Source: Viola odorata (Eukaryota; Streptophyta; Magnoliopsida; Malpighiales; Violaceae). From it: a stretch of 64,000 bases of DNA. Below the pieces are notes generated by a model. The model searched no databases and was not told where the DNA came from. It saw only the letters and a program-made list of their open reading frames with translations. Every line of letters starts with the position of its first letter. Within the stretch, counting starts at the first letter, position 1. Below are positions 24,973-37,840 of this stretch, in pieces. The stretch covers positions 39,187,514 through 39,251,513 of the forward strand of contig OY829537.1 of the NCBI GenBank assembly GCA_963691705.1. Direction: 5' to 3'. A program made the position numbers and the translations under genes.

Positions 24973-27900
24973 GTATCTGGGCGAGGCTATCATAGTCACG
25001 GATACTGATGCAGAATATAAAGGTAACCGGCTGGGGCTATCGCAGTCACGGACGTTGATGCAGAAATGTAAAGGTATCTGGGCGAGGCTATCGTAGTCAC
25101 GGATACTGATGCAGAATATAAAGGTAACCGGGCGGGGCTATGGCTGTCACGGACGCTGATGAAGAAATGTAAAGGTATCCGGGCGAGGCTATCGTAGTCA
25201 CGGACGCTGATGCTGAAAAGTAAAGGTAACCGGGCGGGGCTATCGCAGTCACGGACGCTGATGCAGAAAAGTAAAGGTATCCGAGCGAGGCTATCGCAGT
25301 CACAGACGCTGATGCATAAATGTAAAGTTATCTGAGCGAGGCTATCGCATTCACGGACGCTGATGCAGAAAAGTAAAGGTAACCGGGCGGAGCTATCGCA
25401 GTCACGGACGCTGATGCAGAAAAGTAAAGGTATCCGAGCGAGGCTATCGCAGTCACGGATGCTGATGCAGAAATGTAAAGGTATCCAGGCGAGGCTATCG
25501 CAGTCACGGATACTGATGCACAAACTAAAGGTATCTGGGGGAGTCTAGCACAATCGCAGATACTAATGCAGAAGAGTAAAGGTATTCGGGGGAGGCTATC
25601 GCAGTCACGGACGTTGATGCAGAAATGTAAAGGTATCTGGGCGATGCTATCGTAGTCACGGATACTGATGCAGAATATAAAGGTAACCGGGCGGGGCTAT
25701 TGAAGTCACGGACGCTGATGCAGAAAAGTAAAGGTAACCGGGCGGGGTTATTGCAGTCACGGACGCTGATGCAGAAAAGTGAAGATATCCGGGCGAGGCT
25801 ATCGCAGTCACGGATACTGATGCAGAAATGTAAAGGTATCTGGGCGAGGCTATCATAGTCACGGATACTGATGCAGAATATAAAGGTAACCGGCCGGGGC
25901 TATCGCAGTCACGGACGCTGATGCAGAAATGTAAAGGTATCCGGGCGTGGCTATCGCAGTCACGGACGCTGATGCAGAAACTAAAGGTATCCGGGGGAGT
26001 CTAGCACAATCACGGATTCTAATGCAGAAAAGTAAAGGTTTCCGGGCGAGGCTATCGCAGTCACGGACGTTGATGCAGAAATGTAAAGGTATCTGGGCGA
26101 GTCTATCGTAGTCACGGATACTGATGCAGAATATAAAGGTAACCAGGCGGGGCTATCGCAGTCACGGACGCTGATGCAGAAATGTAAAGGTATCCGGGCG
26201 ACGCAATCGCAATCACGGATCCTGATGCAAAAAAGTAAAGGTATCCGGCCGAGGCTATCGCAGTAACGGATACTGATGCAGAAAAGTAAAGGTATCTGGG
26301 TGAGGAAATCGCAATCACGGACGTTGATGCAGAAATGTAAAGGTATCTAGGCGAGGCTATCGTAGTCACGGATACTGATGCAGAATATAATGGTAACCGG
26401 GCGGGGCTATTGCAGTCACGGACGCTGATGCAGAAATGTAAAGGTATCCGGGTGAGGCAATCGCTATCACGGATCCTGATGCAGAAAAGTAAAGGTATCC
26501 GGGCGAGGCTATCACAGTCACGGACGTTGATCCAGAAATGTAAAGGTATCCGGGCGAGGCTATCGCAGTCACGGATACTGATGCACAAACTAAAGGTATC
26601 CGGGGAAGTCTAGCACAATCACAGATACTAATGCAGAAGAGTAAAGGTATCCGGGGGAGGCTATCGCAGTCACGGACGTTGATGCAGAAATGTAAAGGTA
26701 TCTGGGCGAGGCTATCGTAGTCACGGATACTGATGCAGAATATCAAGGTAACCGGGCGGGGCTATGGCTGTCACGGACGCTGATGCAGAAAAGTAAAGGT
26801 AACCGGGCGGGGCTATCGCAGTCACGGACGCTGATGCAGAAAAGTAAAGGTAACCGGGCGGGGCTATCGCAGTCACGGACGCCGATGCAGAAAAGTAAAG
26901 GTATCCGAGGGAGGCTATCGCAGTCACAGACGCTGATGCAGAAATGTAAAGTTATCTGAGCGAGGCTATCGCATTCACGGACGCTGATGCAGAAAAGTAA
27001 AGGTAACCGGGCGGGGCTATCGCAGTCACGGACGCTGATGCAGAAAAGTAAAGGTATCCGAGCGAGGCTATCGCAGTCACGGATGCTGATGCAGAAATGT
27101 AAAGGTATGCGGGCGAGGCTATCGCAGTCACAGACGCTGATGCAGAAATGTATAGTTATCTGAGCGAGGCTATCGCATTCACGGACGCTGATGCAGAAAA
27201 GTAAAGGTATCCGGGCGAGGCTATCGCAGTCACGGACGCTGATGAAGAAATGTAAAGGTATCCGGGCGAGGCTATCGTAGTCATGGATGCTGATGCAGAA
27301 ATGTAAAGGTATTCGGGCGAGGCTATCGCACTCACGGAGCCTGATGCAGAAAAGTAGAGGTATCCGGGCGAGGCTATCTCAGTCAAGGATGCTGATGCAG
27401 AAATGTAAAGGTATCCAGGCGAGGCTATCGCAGTCACGGATACTGATGCACAAACTAAAGGTATCCGGGGGAGTCTAGCACAATCGCAGATACTAATGCA
27501 GAAGAGTAAAGGTATTCGGGGGAGGCTATCGCAGTCACGGACGTTGATGCAGAAATGTAAAGGTATCTGGGCGATGCTATCGTAGTCACGGATACTGATG
27601 CAGAATATAAAGGTAACCGGGCGGGGCTATTGAAGTCACGGACGCTGATGCAGAAAAGTAAAGGTAACCGGGCGGGGCTATTGCAGTCACGGACGCTGAT
27701 GCAGAAAAGTGAAGATATCCGGCCGAGGCTATCACAGTCACGGATACTGATGCAGAAATGTAAAGGTATCTGGGCGAGGCTATCATAGTCACGGATACTG
27801 ATGCAGAATATAAAGGTAACCGGCCGGGGCTATCGCAGTCACGGACGCTGATGTAGAAATGTAAAGGTATCCGGGCGAGGCAATCGCAATCACGGATCCT

Positions 27901-28539
27901 GATGCAGAAAAGTAAAGGTATCCGGTCGAGGCTATAACAGTCACGGACATTGATCCAGAAATGTAAAGGTATCCGCGCGAGGCTATTGCAGTCACGGATA
28001 CTGATGCAGAAACTAAAGGTATCCGGGGGAGTCTAGCACAATCACGGATTCTAATGCAGAAAAGTAAAGGTTTCCGGGCGAGGCTATCGCAGTCACGGAC
28101 GTTGATGCAGAAATGTAAAGGTATCTGGGCGAGTCTATCGTAGTCACGGATACTGATGCAGAATATAAAGGTAACCGGGCGGGGCTATCGCGGTCACGGA
28201 CGCTGATGCAGAAATGTAAAGGTATCCGGGCGACGCAATCGCAATCACGGATCCTGATGCAGAAAAGTAAAGGTATCCGGCCGAGGCTATCGCAGTAACG
28301 GATACTGATGCAGAAAAGTAAAGGTATCTGGGTGAGGAAATCGCAATCACGGACGTTGATGCAGAAATGTAAAGGTATCTAGGCGAGGCTATCGTAGTCA
28401 CGGATACTGATGCAGAATATAATGGTAACCGGGCGGGGCTATTGCAGTCACGGACACTGATGCAGAAATGTAAAGGTATCCGGGCGAGGCAATCGCTATC
28501 ACGGATCCTGATGCAGAAAAGTAAAGGTATCCGGGCGAG
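24388..28539. repeat. mosaic higher-order block, second copy
   Basis: This block opens within a three-fold 204-bp repeat and then follows the 14701-18814 block at offset 9855 from 24556 onward. Cassettes start at 25518, 25974, 26583, 27448 and 28006. It differs from the first copy by having one extra 204-bp repeat and by a few single-base changes, such as 26744 (C, which destroys the TATAAA of that N monomer) and 27284 (CG to TG). Confidence 0.82.
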
Positions 28540-31500
28540 GCTATCACAGTCACGGACGTTGATCCAGAAATGTAAAGGTATCCGGGCGAGGCTATCGCAG
28601 TCACGGATACTGATGCACAAACTAAAGGTATCCGGGGAAGTCTAGCACAATCACAGATACTAATGCAGAAGAGTAAAGGTATTCGGGGGAGGCTATCGCA
28701 GTCACGGACGTTGATGCAGAAATGTAAAGGTATCTGGGCGATGCTATCGTAGTCACGGATACTGATGCAGAATATAAAGGTAACCGGGCGGGGCTATTGA
28801 AGTCACGGACGCTGATGCAGAAAAGTAAAGGTATCCGAGCGAGGCTATCACAGTCACAGACGCTGATGCAGAAATGTAAAGTTATCTGAGCGAGGCTATC
28901 GCATTCACGGACGCTGATGCAGAAAAGTAAAGGTATCCGAGCGAGGCTATCGCAGTCACAGACGCTGAAGCAGAAATGTAAAGTTATCTGAGCGAGGCTA
29001 TCGCAGTCACAGACGCTGATGCAGAAATGTAAAGGTATCCGGGCGAGGCTATCGCAGTCACGGATACTGATGCACAAACTAAAGGTATCCGGGGAAGTCT
29101 AGCACAATCAAAGATACTAATGCAGAAAAGTAAAGGTATCTGGGTGAGGAAATCGCAATCACGGACGTTGATGCAGAAATGTAAAGGTATCTAGGCGAGG
29201 CTATCGTAGTCACGGATACTGATGCAGAATATAATGGTAACCGGGCGGGGCTATTGCAGTCACGGACGCTGATGCAGAAATGTAAAGGTATCCGGGCGAG
29301 GCAATCGCTATCACGGATACTGATGCAGAAAAGTAAAGGTATCCGGGGGAGGCTATCGTAGTCACGGACGATGATGCAGAAATGTAAAGGTATCTGGGCG
29401 AGGCTATCGTAGTCACGGATACTGATGTAGAATATAAAGGTAACCGGGCGGGGCTATGGCTGTCACGGACGCTGATGCAGAAAAGTAAAGGTAACCGGGC
29501 GGGGCTATCGCAGTCACGGACGCTGATGCAGAAAAGTAAAGGTAACCGGGCGGGGCTATCGCAGTCACGGACGCTGATGCAGAAAAGTAAAGGTATCCGA
29601 GCGAGGCTATCGCAGTCACAGACGCTGATGCAGAAATGTAAAGTTATCTGAGCGAGGCTATCGCATTCACGGACGCTGATGCAGAAAAGTAAAGGTAACC
29701 GGGCGGGGCTATCGCAGTCACGGACGCTGATGCAGAAAAGTAAAGGTATCCGAGTGAGGCTATCGCAGTCACGGATGCTGATGCAGAAATGTAAAGGTAT
29801 GCGGGCGAGGCTATCGCAGTCACAGACGCTGATGCAGAAATGTATAGTTATCGGAGCGAGGCTATCGCATTCACGGACGCTGATGCAGAAAAGTAAAGGT
29901 ATCCGGGCGAGGCTATCGCAGACACGGACGCTGATGAAGAAATGTAAAGGTATCCGGGCGAGGCTATCGTAGTCACGGATGCTGATGCAGAAATGTAAAG
30001 GTATTCGGGCGAGGCTATCGCACTCACGGAGCCTGATGCAGAAAAGTAGAGGTATCCGGGCGAGGCTATCTCAGTCAAGGATGCTGATGCAGAAATGTAA
30101 AGGTATCCAGGCGAGGCTATCGCAGTCACGGATACTGATGCACAAACTAAAGGTATCCGGGGGAGTCTAGCACAATCGCAGATACTAATGCAGAAGAGTA
30201 AAGGTATTCGGGGGAGGCTATCGCAGTCACGGACGTTGATGCAGAAATGTAAAGGTATCTGGGCGATGCTATCGTAGTCACGGATACTGATGCAGAATAT
30301 AAAGGTAACCGGGCGGGGCTATTGAAGTCACGGACGCTGATGCAGAAAAGAAAAGGTAACCGGGCGGGGCTATTGCAGTCACGGACGCTGATGCAGAAAA
30401 GTGAAGATATCCGGGCGAGGCTATCGCAGTCACGGATACTGATGCAGAAATGTAAAGGTATCTGGGCGAGGCTATCATAGTCACGGATACTGATGTAGAA
30501 TATAAAGGTAACCGGCCGGGGCTATCGCAGTCACGGACGCTGATGCAGAAATGTGAAGGTATCCGGGCGAGGCAATCGCAATCACGGATCCTGATGCAGA
30601 AAAGTAAAGGTATCCGGGCGAGGCTATAACAGTCACGGACATTGATCCAGAAATGTAAAGGTATCCGCGCGAGGCTATTGCAGTCACGGATACAGATGCA
30701 GAAAATAAAGGTATCCGGGGGAGTCTAGCACAATCACGGATTCTAATGCAGAAAAGTAAAGGTTTCCGGGCGAGGCTATCGCAGTCACGGACGTTGATGC
30801 AGAAATGTAAAGGTATCTGGGCGAGTCTATCGTAGTCACGGATACTGATGCAGAATATAAAGGTAACCGGGCGGGGCTATCGCAGTCACGGACGCTGATG
30901 CAGAAAACTAAAGGTATCCGGGCGAGGCTATCGCAGTCACGGACGTTGATGCAGAAATGTAAAGGTATCTAGGCGAGGCTATTATAGTCACGGATACTGA
31001 TGCAGAATATAAAGGTAACCGGGCGGGGTATCGCAGTCACGGACGCTGATGCAGAAATGTAAAGTTATCTGAGCGAGGCTATCGCATTCACGGACGCTGA
31101 TGCAGAAATGTAAAGGTATTCGGGCGAGGCTATCGCAGTCTCGGACGCGGATGCAGAACTGTAAAGTTATCTGAGCTAGGCTATCGCATTCACGGACGCT
31201 GATGCAGAAAAGTAAAGGTATCTGGGCGAGGCTATCGTAGTCACGGAGGCTGATGCAGAAATGTAAAGGTATTCGGGCGAGGCTATCGGAGTCACGGACG
31301 CTGATGCAGAAATGTAAAGTTATCTGAGCGAGGCTATCGCATTCACGGACGCTGATGCAGAAAAGTAAAGGTATCCGGGCGAGGCTATCGCAGTCACGGA
31401 CGCTGATGAAGAAATGTAAAGGTATTCGGGCCAGGTTATTGCACTCACGGAGCCTGATGCAGAAAAGTAAAGGTATCCGGGCGAGCCTATCGTAGTCACG

Positions 31501-32554
31501 GATGCTGATACAGAAATGTAAAGGTATCCGGGCGAGGATATCGCAGTCACGGATACTGATGCACAAACTAAAGTTGTCCCGGGAAGTCTAGCACAATCAC
31601 AGATACTAATGCAAAAGAGTAAAGGTATCCGGGGGAGGCTATCGCAGTCACGGACGTTGATGCAGAAATGTAAAGGTATCTGGGCGAGGCTATCGTAGTC
31701 ACGGATACTGATGCAGAATATAAAGGTAACCGGGCGGGGCTATGGCAGTCACGGACGCTGATGCAGAAAAGTAAAGGTAACCGGGCGGGGCTATCGCAGT
31801 CACGGACGCTGATGCAGAAAAGTAAAGGTATCCGAGCGAGGCTATCGCAGTCACAGACGCTGATGCAGAAATGTAAAGTTATCTGAGCGAGGCTATCGCA
31901 TTCACGGACGCTGATGCAGAAAAGTAAAGGTATACGGGCGAGGCTATCGCAGTCACGGACGCTGATGCAGAAATGTAAAGGTATCCGGGCGAGGTTATCG
32001 TAGTCACGGATGCTGATGTAGAAATGTAAAGGTATGCGGGCGAGGCTATCGCAGTCACGGACGCTGATGCAAAAATGTAAAGTTATCTGAGCGAGGCTAT
32101 CGCATTCACGGACGCTGATGCAGAAAAGTAAAGGTATCCGGGCGAGGCTATCGCAGTCACGGACGCTGATGAAGAAATGTAAAGGTATCCGGGCGAGGCT
32201 ATCGTAGTAACGGATGCTGATGCAGAAATGTAAAGGTATTCGGGCGAGGCTATCGCACTCACGAAGCCTGATGCAGAAAAGTAGAGGTATCCGGGCGAGG
32301 CTATCACAGTCACGGATGCTGATGCAGAAATGTAAAGTTATTTGAGCGAGGCTATCGCATTCACGGACGCTGATGCAGAAAAGTAAAGGTATCCGGGCGA
32401 GTCTATCGCAATCACGGACGCTGATGCAGAAATGTAAAGGTATGCGGGCGAGGCTATCGCAGTCACGGACGTTGATGTAGAAATGTAAAGTTATCTGAGC
32501 GAGGCTATCGCATTCACGGACGCTGATGCAGAAATGTAAAGGTATGCGGGCGAG
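28540..32554. repeat. higher-order unit, 4015 bp
   Basis: Landmarks repeat 4015 bp downstream in the following unit. H monomers start at 28615, 29072, 30140, 30698 and 31561, with the 49-bp monomer at 31002. The length equals 79 x 51 minus 14. Compared with the units at 1448 and 37841 it lacks one 51-bp monomer near 31415 (the one with CGTCGTCACGG). It is the simplest complete form of the higher-order repeat in the window. Confidence 0.85.
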
Positions 32555-32713
32555 GCTATCACAGTCACGGACGTTGATCCAGAAATGTAAAGGTATCCGG
32601 GCGAGGCTATCGCAGTCACGGATACTGATGCACAAACTAAAGGTATCCGGGGAAGTCTAGCACAATCACAGATACTAATGCAGAAGAGTAAAGGTATTCG
32701 GGGGAGGCTATCG

Positions 32714-33984
32714 CAGTCACGGACGTTGATGCAGAAATGTAAAGGTATCTGGGCGATGCTATCGTAGTCACGGATACTGATGCAGAATATAAAGGTAACC
32801 GGGCGGGGCTATTGAAGTCACGGACGCTGATGCAGAAAAGTAAAGGTATCCGAGCGAGGCTATCACAGTCACAGACGCTGATGCAGAAATGTAAAGTTAT
32901 CTGAGCGAGGCTATCGCATTCACGGACGCTGATGCAGAAAAGTAAAGGTATCCGAGCGAGGCTATCGCAGTCACAGACGCTGAAGCAGAAATGTAAAGTT
33001 ATCTGAGCGAGGCTATCGCAGTCACAGACGCTGATGCAGAAATGTAAAGGTATCCGGGCGAGGCTATCGCAGTCACGGATACTGATGCACAAACTAAAGG
33101 TATCCGGGGAAGTCTAGCACAATCACAGATACTAATGCAGAAAAGTAAAGGTATCTGGGTGAGGAAATCGCAATCACGGACGTTGATGCAGAAATGTAAA
33201 GGTATCTAGGCGAGGCTATCGTAGTCACGGATACTGATGCAGAATATAATGGTAACCGGGCGGGGCTATTGCAGTCACGGACGCTGATGCAGAAATGTAA
33301 AGGTATCCGGGCGAGGCAATCGCTATCACGGATACTGATGCAGAAAAGTAAAGGTATCCGGGGGAGGCTATCGTAGTCACGGACGATGATGCAGAAATGT
33401 AAAGGTATCTGGGCGAGGCTATCGTAGTCACGGATACTGATGTAGAATATAAAGGTAACCGGGCGGGGCTATGGCTGTCACGGACGCTGATGCAGAAAAG
33501 TAAAGGTAACCGGGCGGGGCTATCGCAGTCACGGACGCTGATGCAGAAAAGTAAAGGTAACCGGGCGGGGCTATCGCAGTCACGGACGCTGATGCAGAAA
33601 AGTAAAGGTATCCGAGCGAGGCTATCGCAGTCACAGACGCTGATGCAGAAATGTAAAGTTATCTGAGCGAGGCTATCGCATTCACGGACGCTGATGCAGA
33701 AAAGTAAAGGTAACCGGGCGGGGCTATCGCAGTCACGGACGCTGATGCAGAAAAGTAAAGGTATCCGAGTGAGGCTATCGCAGTCACGGATGCTGATGCA
33801 GAAATGTAAAGGTATGCGGGCGAGGCTATCGCAGTCACAGACGCTGATGCAGAAATGTATAGTTATCGGAGCGAGGCTATCGCATTCACGGACGCTGATG
33901 CAGAAAAGTAAAGGTATCCGGGCGAGGCTATCGCAGACACGGACGCTGATGAAGAAATGTAAAGGTATCCGGGCGAGGCTATCG
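32714..33984. repeat. inner 1271-bp duplication, copy 1
   Basis: Landmarks at 33087 (H), 33225 and 33428 recur at 34358, 34496 and 34699, all offset by 1271 bp (25 x 51 minus 4). The left edge lies near 32704, where GTATTCGGGGGAGG faces GTATCCGGGCGAGG at 33975. Sequence across the compared stretches appears identical. Confidence 0.83.
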
Positions 33985-35255
33985 CAGTCACGGACGTTGA
34001 TGCAGAAATGTAAAGGTATCTGGGCGATGCTATCGTAGTCACGGATACTGATGCAGAATATAAAGGTAACCGGGCGGGGCTATTGAAGTCACGGACGCTG
34101 ATGCAGAAAAGTAAAGGTATCCGAGCGAGGCTATCACAGTCACAGACGCTGATGCAGAAATGTAAAGTTATCTGAGCGAGGCTATCGCATTCACGGACGC
34201 TGATGCAGAAAAGTAAAGGTATCCGAGCGAGGCTATCGCAGTCACAGACGCTGAAGCAGAAATGTAAAGTTATCTGAGCGAGGCTATCGCAGTCACAGAC
34301 GCTGATGCAGAAATGTAAAGGTATCCGGGCGAGGCTATCGCAGTCACGGATACTGATGCACAAACTAAAGGTATCCGGGGAAGTCTAGCACAATCACAGA
34401 TACTAATGCAGAAAAGTAAAGGTATCTGGGTGAGGAAATCGCAATCACGGACGTTGATGCAGAAATGTAAAGGTATCTAGGCGAGGCTATCGTAGTCACG
34501 GATACTGATGCAGAATATAATGGTAACCGGGCGGGGCTATTGCAGTCACGGACGCTGATGCAGAAATGTAAAGGTATCCGGGCGAGGCAATCGCTATCAC
34601 GGATACTGATGCAGAAAAGTAAAGGTATCCGGGGGAGGCTATCGTAGTCACGGACGATGATGCAGAAATGTAAAGGTATCTGGGCGAGGCTATCGTAGTC
34701 ACGGATACTGATGTAGAATATAAAGGTAACCGGGCGGGGCTATGGCTGTCACGGACGCTGATGCAGAAAAGTAAAGGTAACCGGGCGGGGCTATCGCAGT
34801 CACGGACGCTGATGCAGAAAAGTAAAGGTAACCGGGCGGGGCTATCGCAGTCACGGACGCTGATGCAGAAAAGTAAAGGTATCCGAGCGAGGCTATCGCA
34901 GTCACAGACGCTGATGCAGAAATGTAAAGTTATCTGAGCGAGGCTATCGCATTCACGGACGCTGATGCAGAAAAGTAAAGGTAACCGGGCGGGGCTATCG
35001 CAGTCACGGACGCTGATGCAGAAAAGTAAAGGTATCCGAGTGAGGCTATCGCAGTCACGGATGCTGATGCAGAAATGTAAAGGTATGCGGGCGAGGCTAT
35101 CGCAGTCACAGACGCTGATGCAGAAATGTATAGTTATCGGAGCGAGGCTATCGCATTCACGGACGCTGATGCAGAAAAGTAAAGGTATCCGGGCGAGGCT
35201 ATCGCAGACACGGACGCTGATGAAGAAATGTAAAGGTATCCGGGCGAGGCTATCG
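33985..35255. repeat. inner 1271-bp duplication, copy 2
   Basis: This is the second copy of the inner duplication. It starts near 33985, inside a monomer where the normal CGTAGTCACGGATGCTG continuation is replaced by CGCAGTCACGGACGTTG. It ends near 35255, where the normal continuation of the unit resumes. Neither the previous unit nor the next carries it, so it is private to one higher-order copy. Confidence 0.83.
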
Positions 35256-37840
35256 TAGTCACGGATGCTGATGCAGAAATGTAAAGGTATTCGGGCGAGG
35301 CTATCGCACTCACGGAGCCTGATGCAGAAAAGTAGAGGTATCCGGGCGAGGCTATCTCAGTCAAGGATGCTGATGCAGAAATGTAAAGGTATCCAGGCGA
35401 GGCTATCGCAGTCACGGATACTGATGCACAAACTAAAGGTATCCGGGGGAGTCTAGCACAATCGCAGATACTAATGCAGAAGAGTAAAGGTATTCGGGGG
35501 AGGCTATCGCAGTCACGGACGTTGATGCAGAAATGTAAAGGTATCTGGGCGATGCTATCGTAGTCACGGATACTGATGCAGAATATAAAGGTAACCGGGC
35601 GGGGCTATTGAAGTCACGGACGCTGATGCAGAAAAGAAAAGGTAACCGGGCGGGGCTATTGCAGTCACGGACGCTGATGCAGAAAAGTGAAGATATCCGG
35701 GCGAGGCTATCGCAGTCACGGATACTGATGCAGAAATGTAAAGGTATCTGGGCGAGGCTATCATAGTCACGGATACTGATGTAGAATATAAAGGTAACCG
35801 GCCGGGGCTATCGCAGTCACGGACGCTGATGCAGAAATGTGAAGGTATCCGGGCGAGGCAATCGCAATCACGGATCCTGATGCAGAAAAGTAAAGGTATC
35901 CGGGCGAGGCTATAACAGTCACGGACATTGATCCAGAAATGTAAAGGTATCCGCGCGAGGCTATTGCAGTCACGGATACAGATGCAGAAAATAAAGGTAT
36001 CCGGGGGAGTCTAGCACAATCACGGATTCTAATGCAGAAAAGTAAAGGTTTCCGGGCGAGGCTATCGCAGTCACGGACGTTGATGCAGAAATGTAAAGGT
36101 ATCTGGGCGAGTCTATCGTAGTCACGGATACTGATGCAGAATATAAAGGTAACCGGGCGGGGCTATCGCAGTCACGGACGCTGATGCAGAAAACTAAAGG
36201 TATCCGGGCGAGGCTATCGCAGTCACGGACGTTGATGCAGAAATGTAAAGGTATCTAGGCGAGGCTATTATAGTCACGGATACTGATGCAGAATATAAAG
36301 GTAACCGGGCGGGGTATCGCAGTCACGGACGCTGATGCAGAAATGTAAAGTTATCTGAGCGAGGCTATCGCATTCACGGACGCTGATGCAGAAATGTAAA
36401 GGTATTCGGGCGAGGCTATCGCAGTCTCGGACGCGGATGCAGAACTGTAAAGTTATCTGAGCTAGGCTATCGCATTCACGGACGCTGATGCAGAAAAGTA
36501 AAGGTATCTGGGCGAGGCTATCGTAGTCACGGAGGCTGATGCAGAAATGTAAAGGTATTCGGGCGAGGCTATCGGAGTCACGGACGCTGATGCAGAAATG
36601 TAAAGTTATCTGAGCGAGGCTATCGCATTCACGGACGCTGATGCAGAAAAGTAAAGGTATCCGGGCGAGGCTATCGCAGTGACGGACGCTGATGAAGAAA
36701 TGTAAAGGTATTCGGGCCAGGTTATTGCACTCACGGAGCCTGATGCAGAAAAGTAAAGGTATCCGGGCGAGCCTATCGTAGTCACGGATGCTGATACAGA
36801 AATGTAAAGGTATCCGGGCGAGGATATCGCAGTCACGGATACTGATGCACAAACTAAAGTTGTCCCGGGAAGTCTAGCACAATCACAGATACTAATGCAA
36901 AAGAGTAAAGGTATCCGGGGGAGGCTATCGCAGTCACGGACGTTGATGCAGAAATGTAAAGGTATCTGGGCGAGGCTATCGTAGTCACGGATACTGATGC
37001 AGAATATAAAGGTAACCGGGCGGGGCTATGGCAGTCACGGACGCTGATGCAGAAAAGTAAAGGTAACCGGGCGGGGCTATCGCAGTCACGGACGCTGATG
37101 CAGAAAAGTAAAGGTATCCGAGCGAGGCTATCGCAGTCACAGACGCTGATGCAGAAATGTAAAGTTATCTGAGCGAGGCTATCGCATTCACGGACGCTGA
37201 TGCAGAAAAGTAAAGGTATCCGGGCGAGGCTATCGCAGTCACGGACGCTGATGCAGAAATGTAAAGGTATCCGGGCGAGGTTATCGTAGTCACGGATGCT
37301 GATGTAGAAATGTAAAGGTATGCGGGCGAGGCTATCGCAGTCACGGACGCTGATGCAAAAATGTAAAGTTATCTGAGCGAGGCTATCGCATTCACGGACG
37401 CTGATGCAGAAAAGTAAAGGTATCCGGGCGAGGCTATCGCAGTCACGGACGCTGATGAAGAAATGTAAAGGTATCCGGGCGAGGCTATCGTAGTAACGGA
37501 TGCTGATGCAGAAATGTAAAGGTATTCGGGCGAGGCTATCGCACTCACGAAGCCTGATGCAGAAAAGTAGAGGTATCCGGGCGAGGCTATCACAGTCACG
37601 GATGCTGATGCAGAAATGTAAAGTTATTTGAGCGAGGCTATCGCATTCACGGACGCTGATGCAGAAAAGTAAAGGTATCCGGGCGAGTCTATCGCAATCA
37701 CGGACGCTGATGCAGAAATGTAAAGGTATGCGGGCGAGGCTATCGCAGTCACGGACGTTGATGTAGAAATGTAAAGTTATCTGAGCGAGGCTATCGCATT
37801 CACGGACGCTGATGCAGAAATGTAAAGGTATGCGGGCGAG

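Larger units (their letters stand above)
32555..37840. repeat. higher-order unit, 5286 bp, with inner duplication
   Basis: This unit equals the 4015-bp unit plus an inner tandem duplication of 1271 bp. H monomers start at 32630, 33087, 34358, 35426, 35984 and 36847. Downstream of the duplication every landmark matches the previous unit at offset 5286. It shares with that unit the loss of one 51-bp monomer, here near 36700, so the two descend from one event. Confidence 0.85.
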
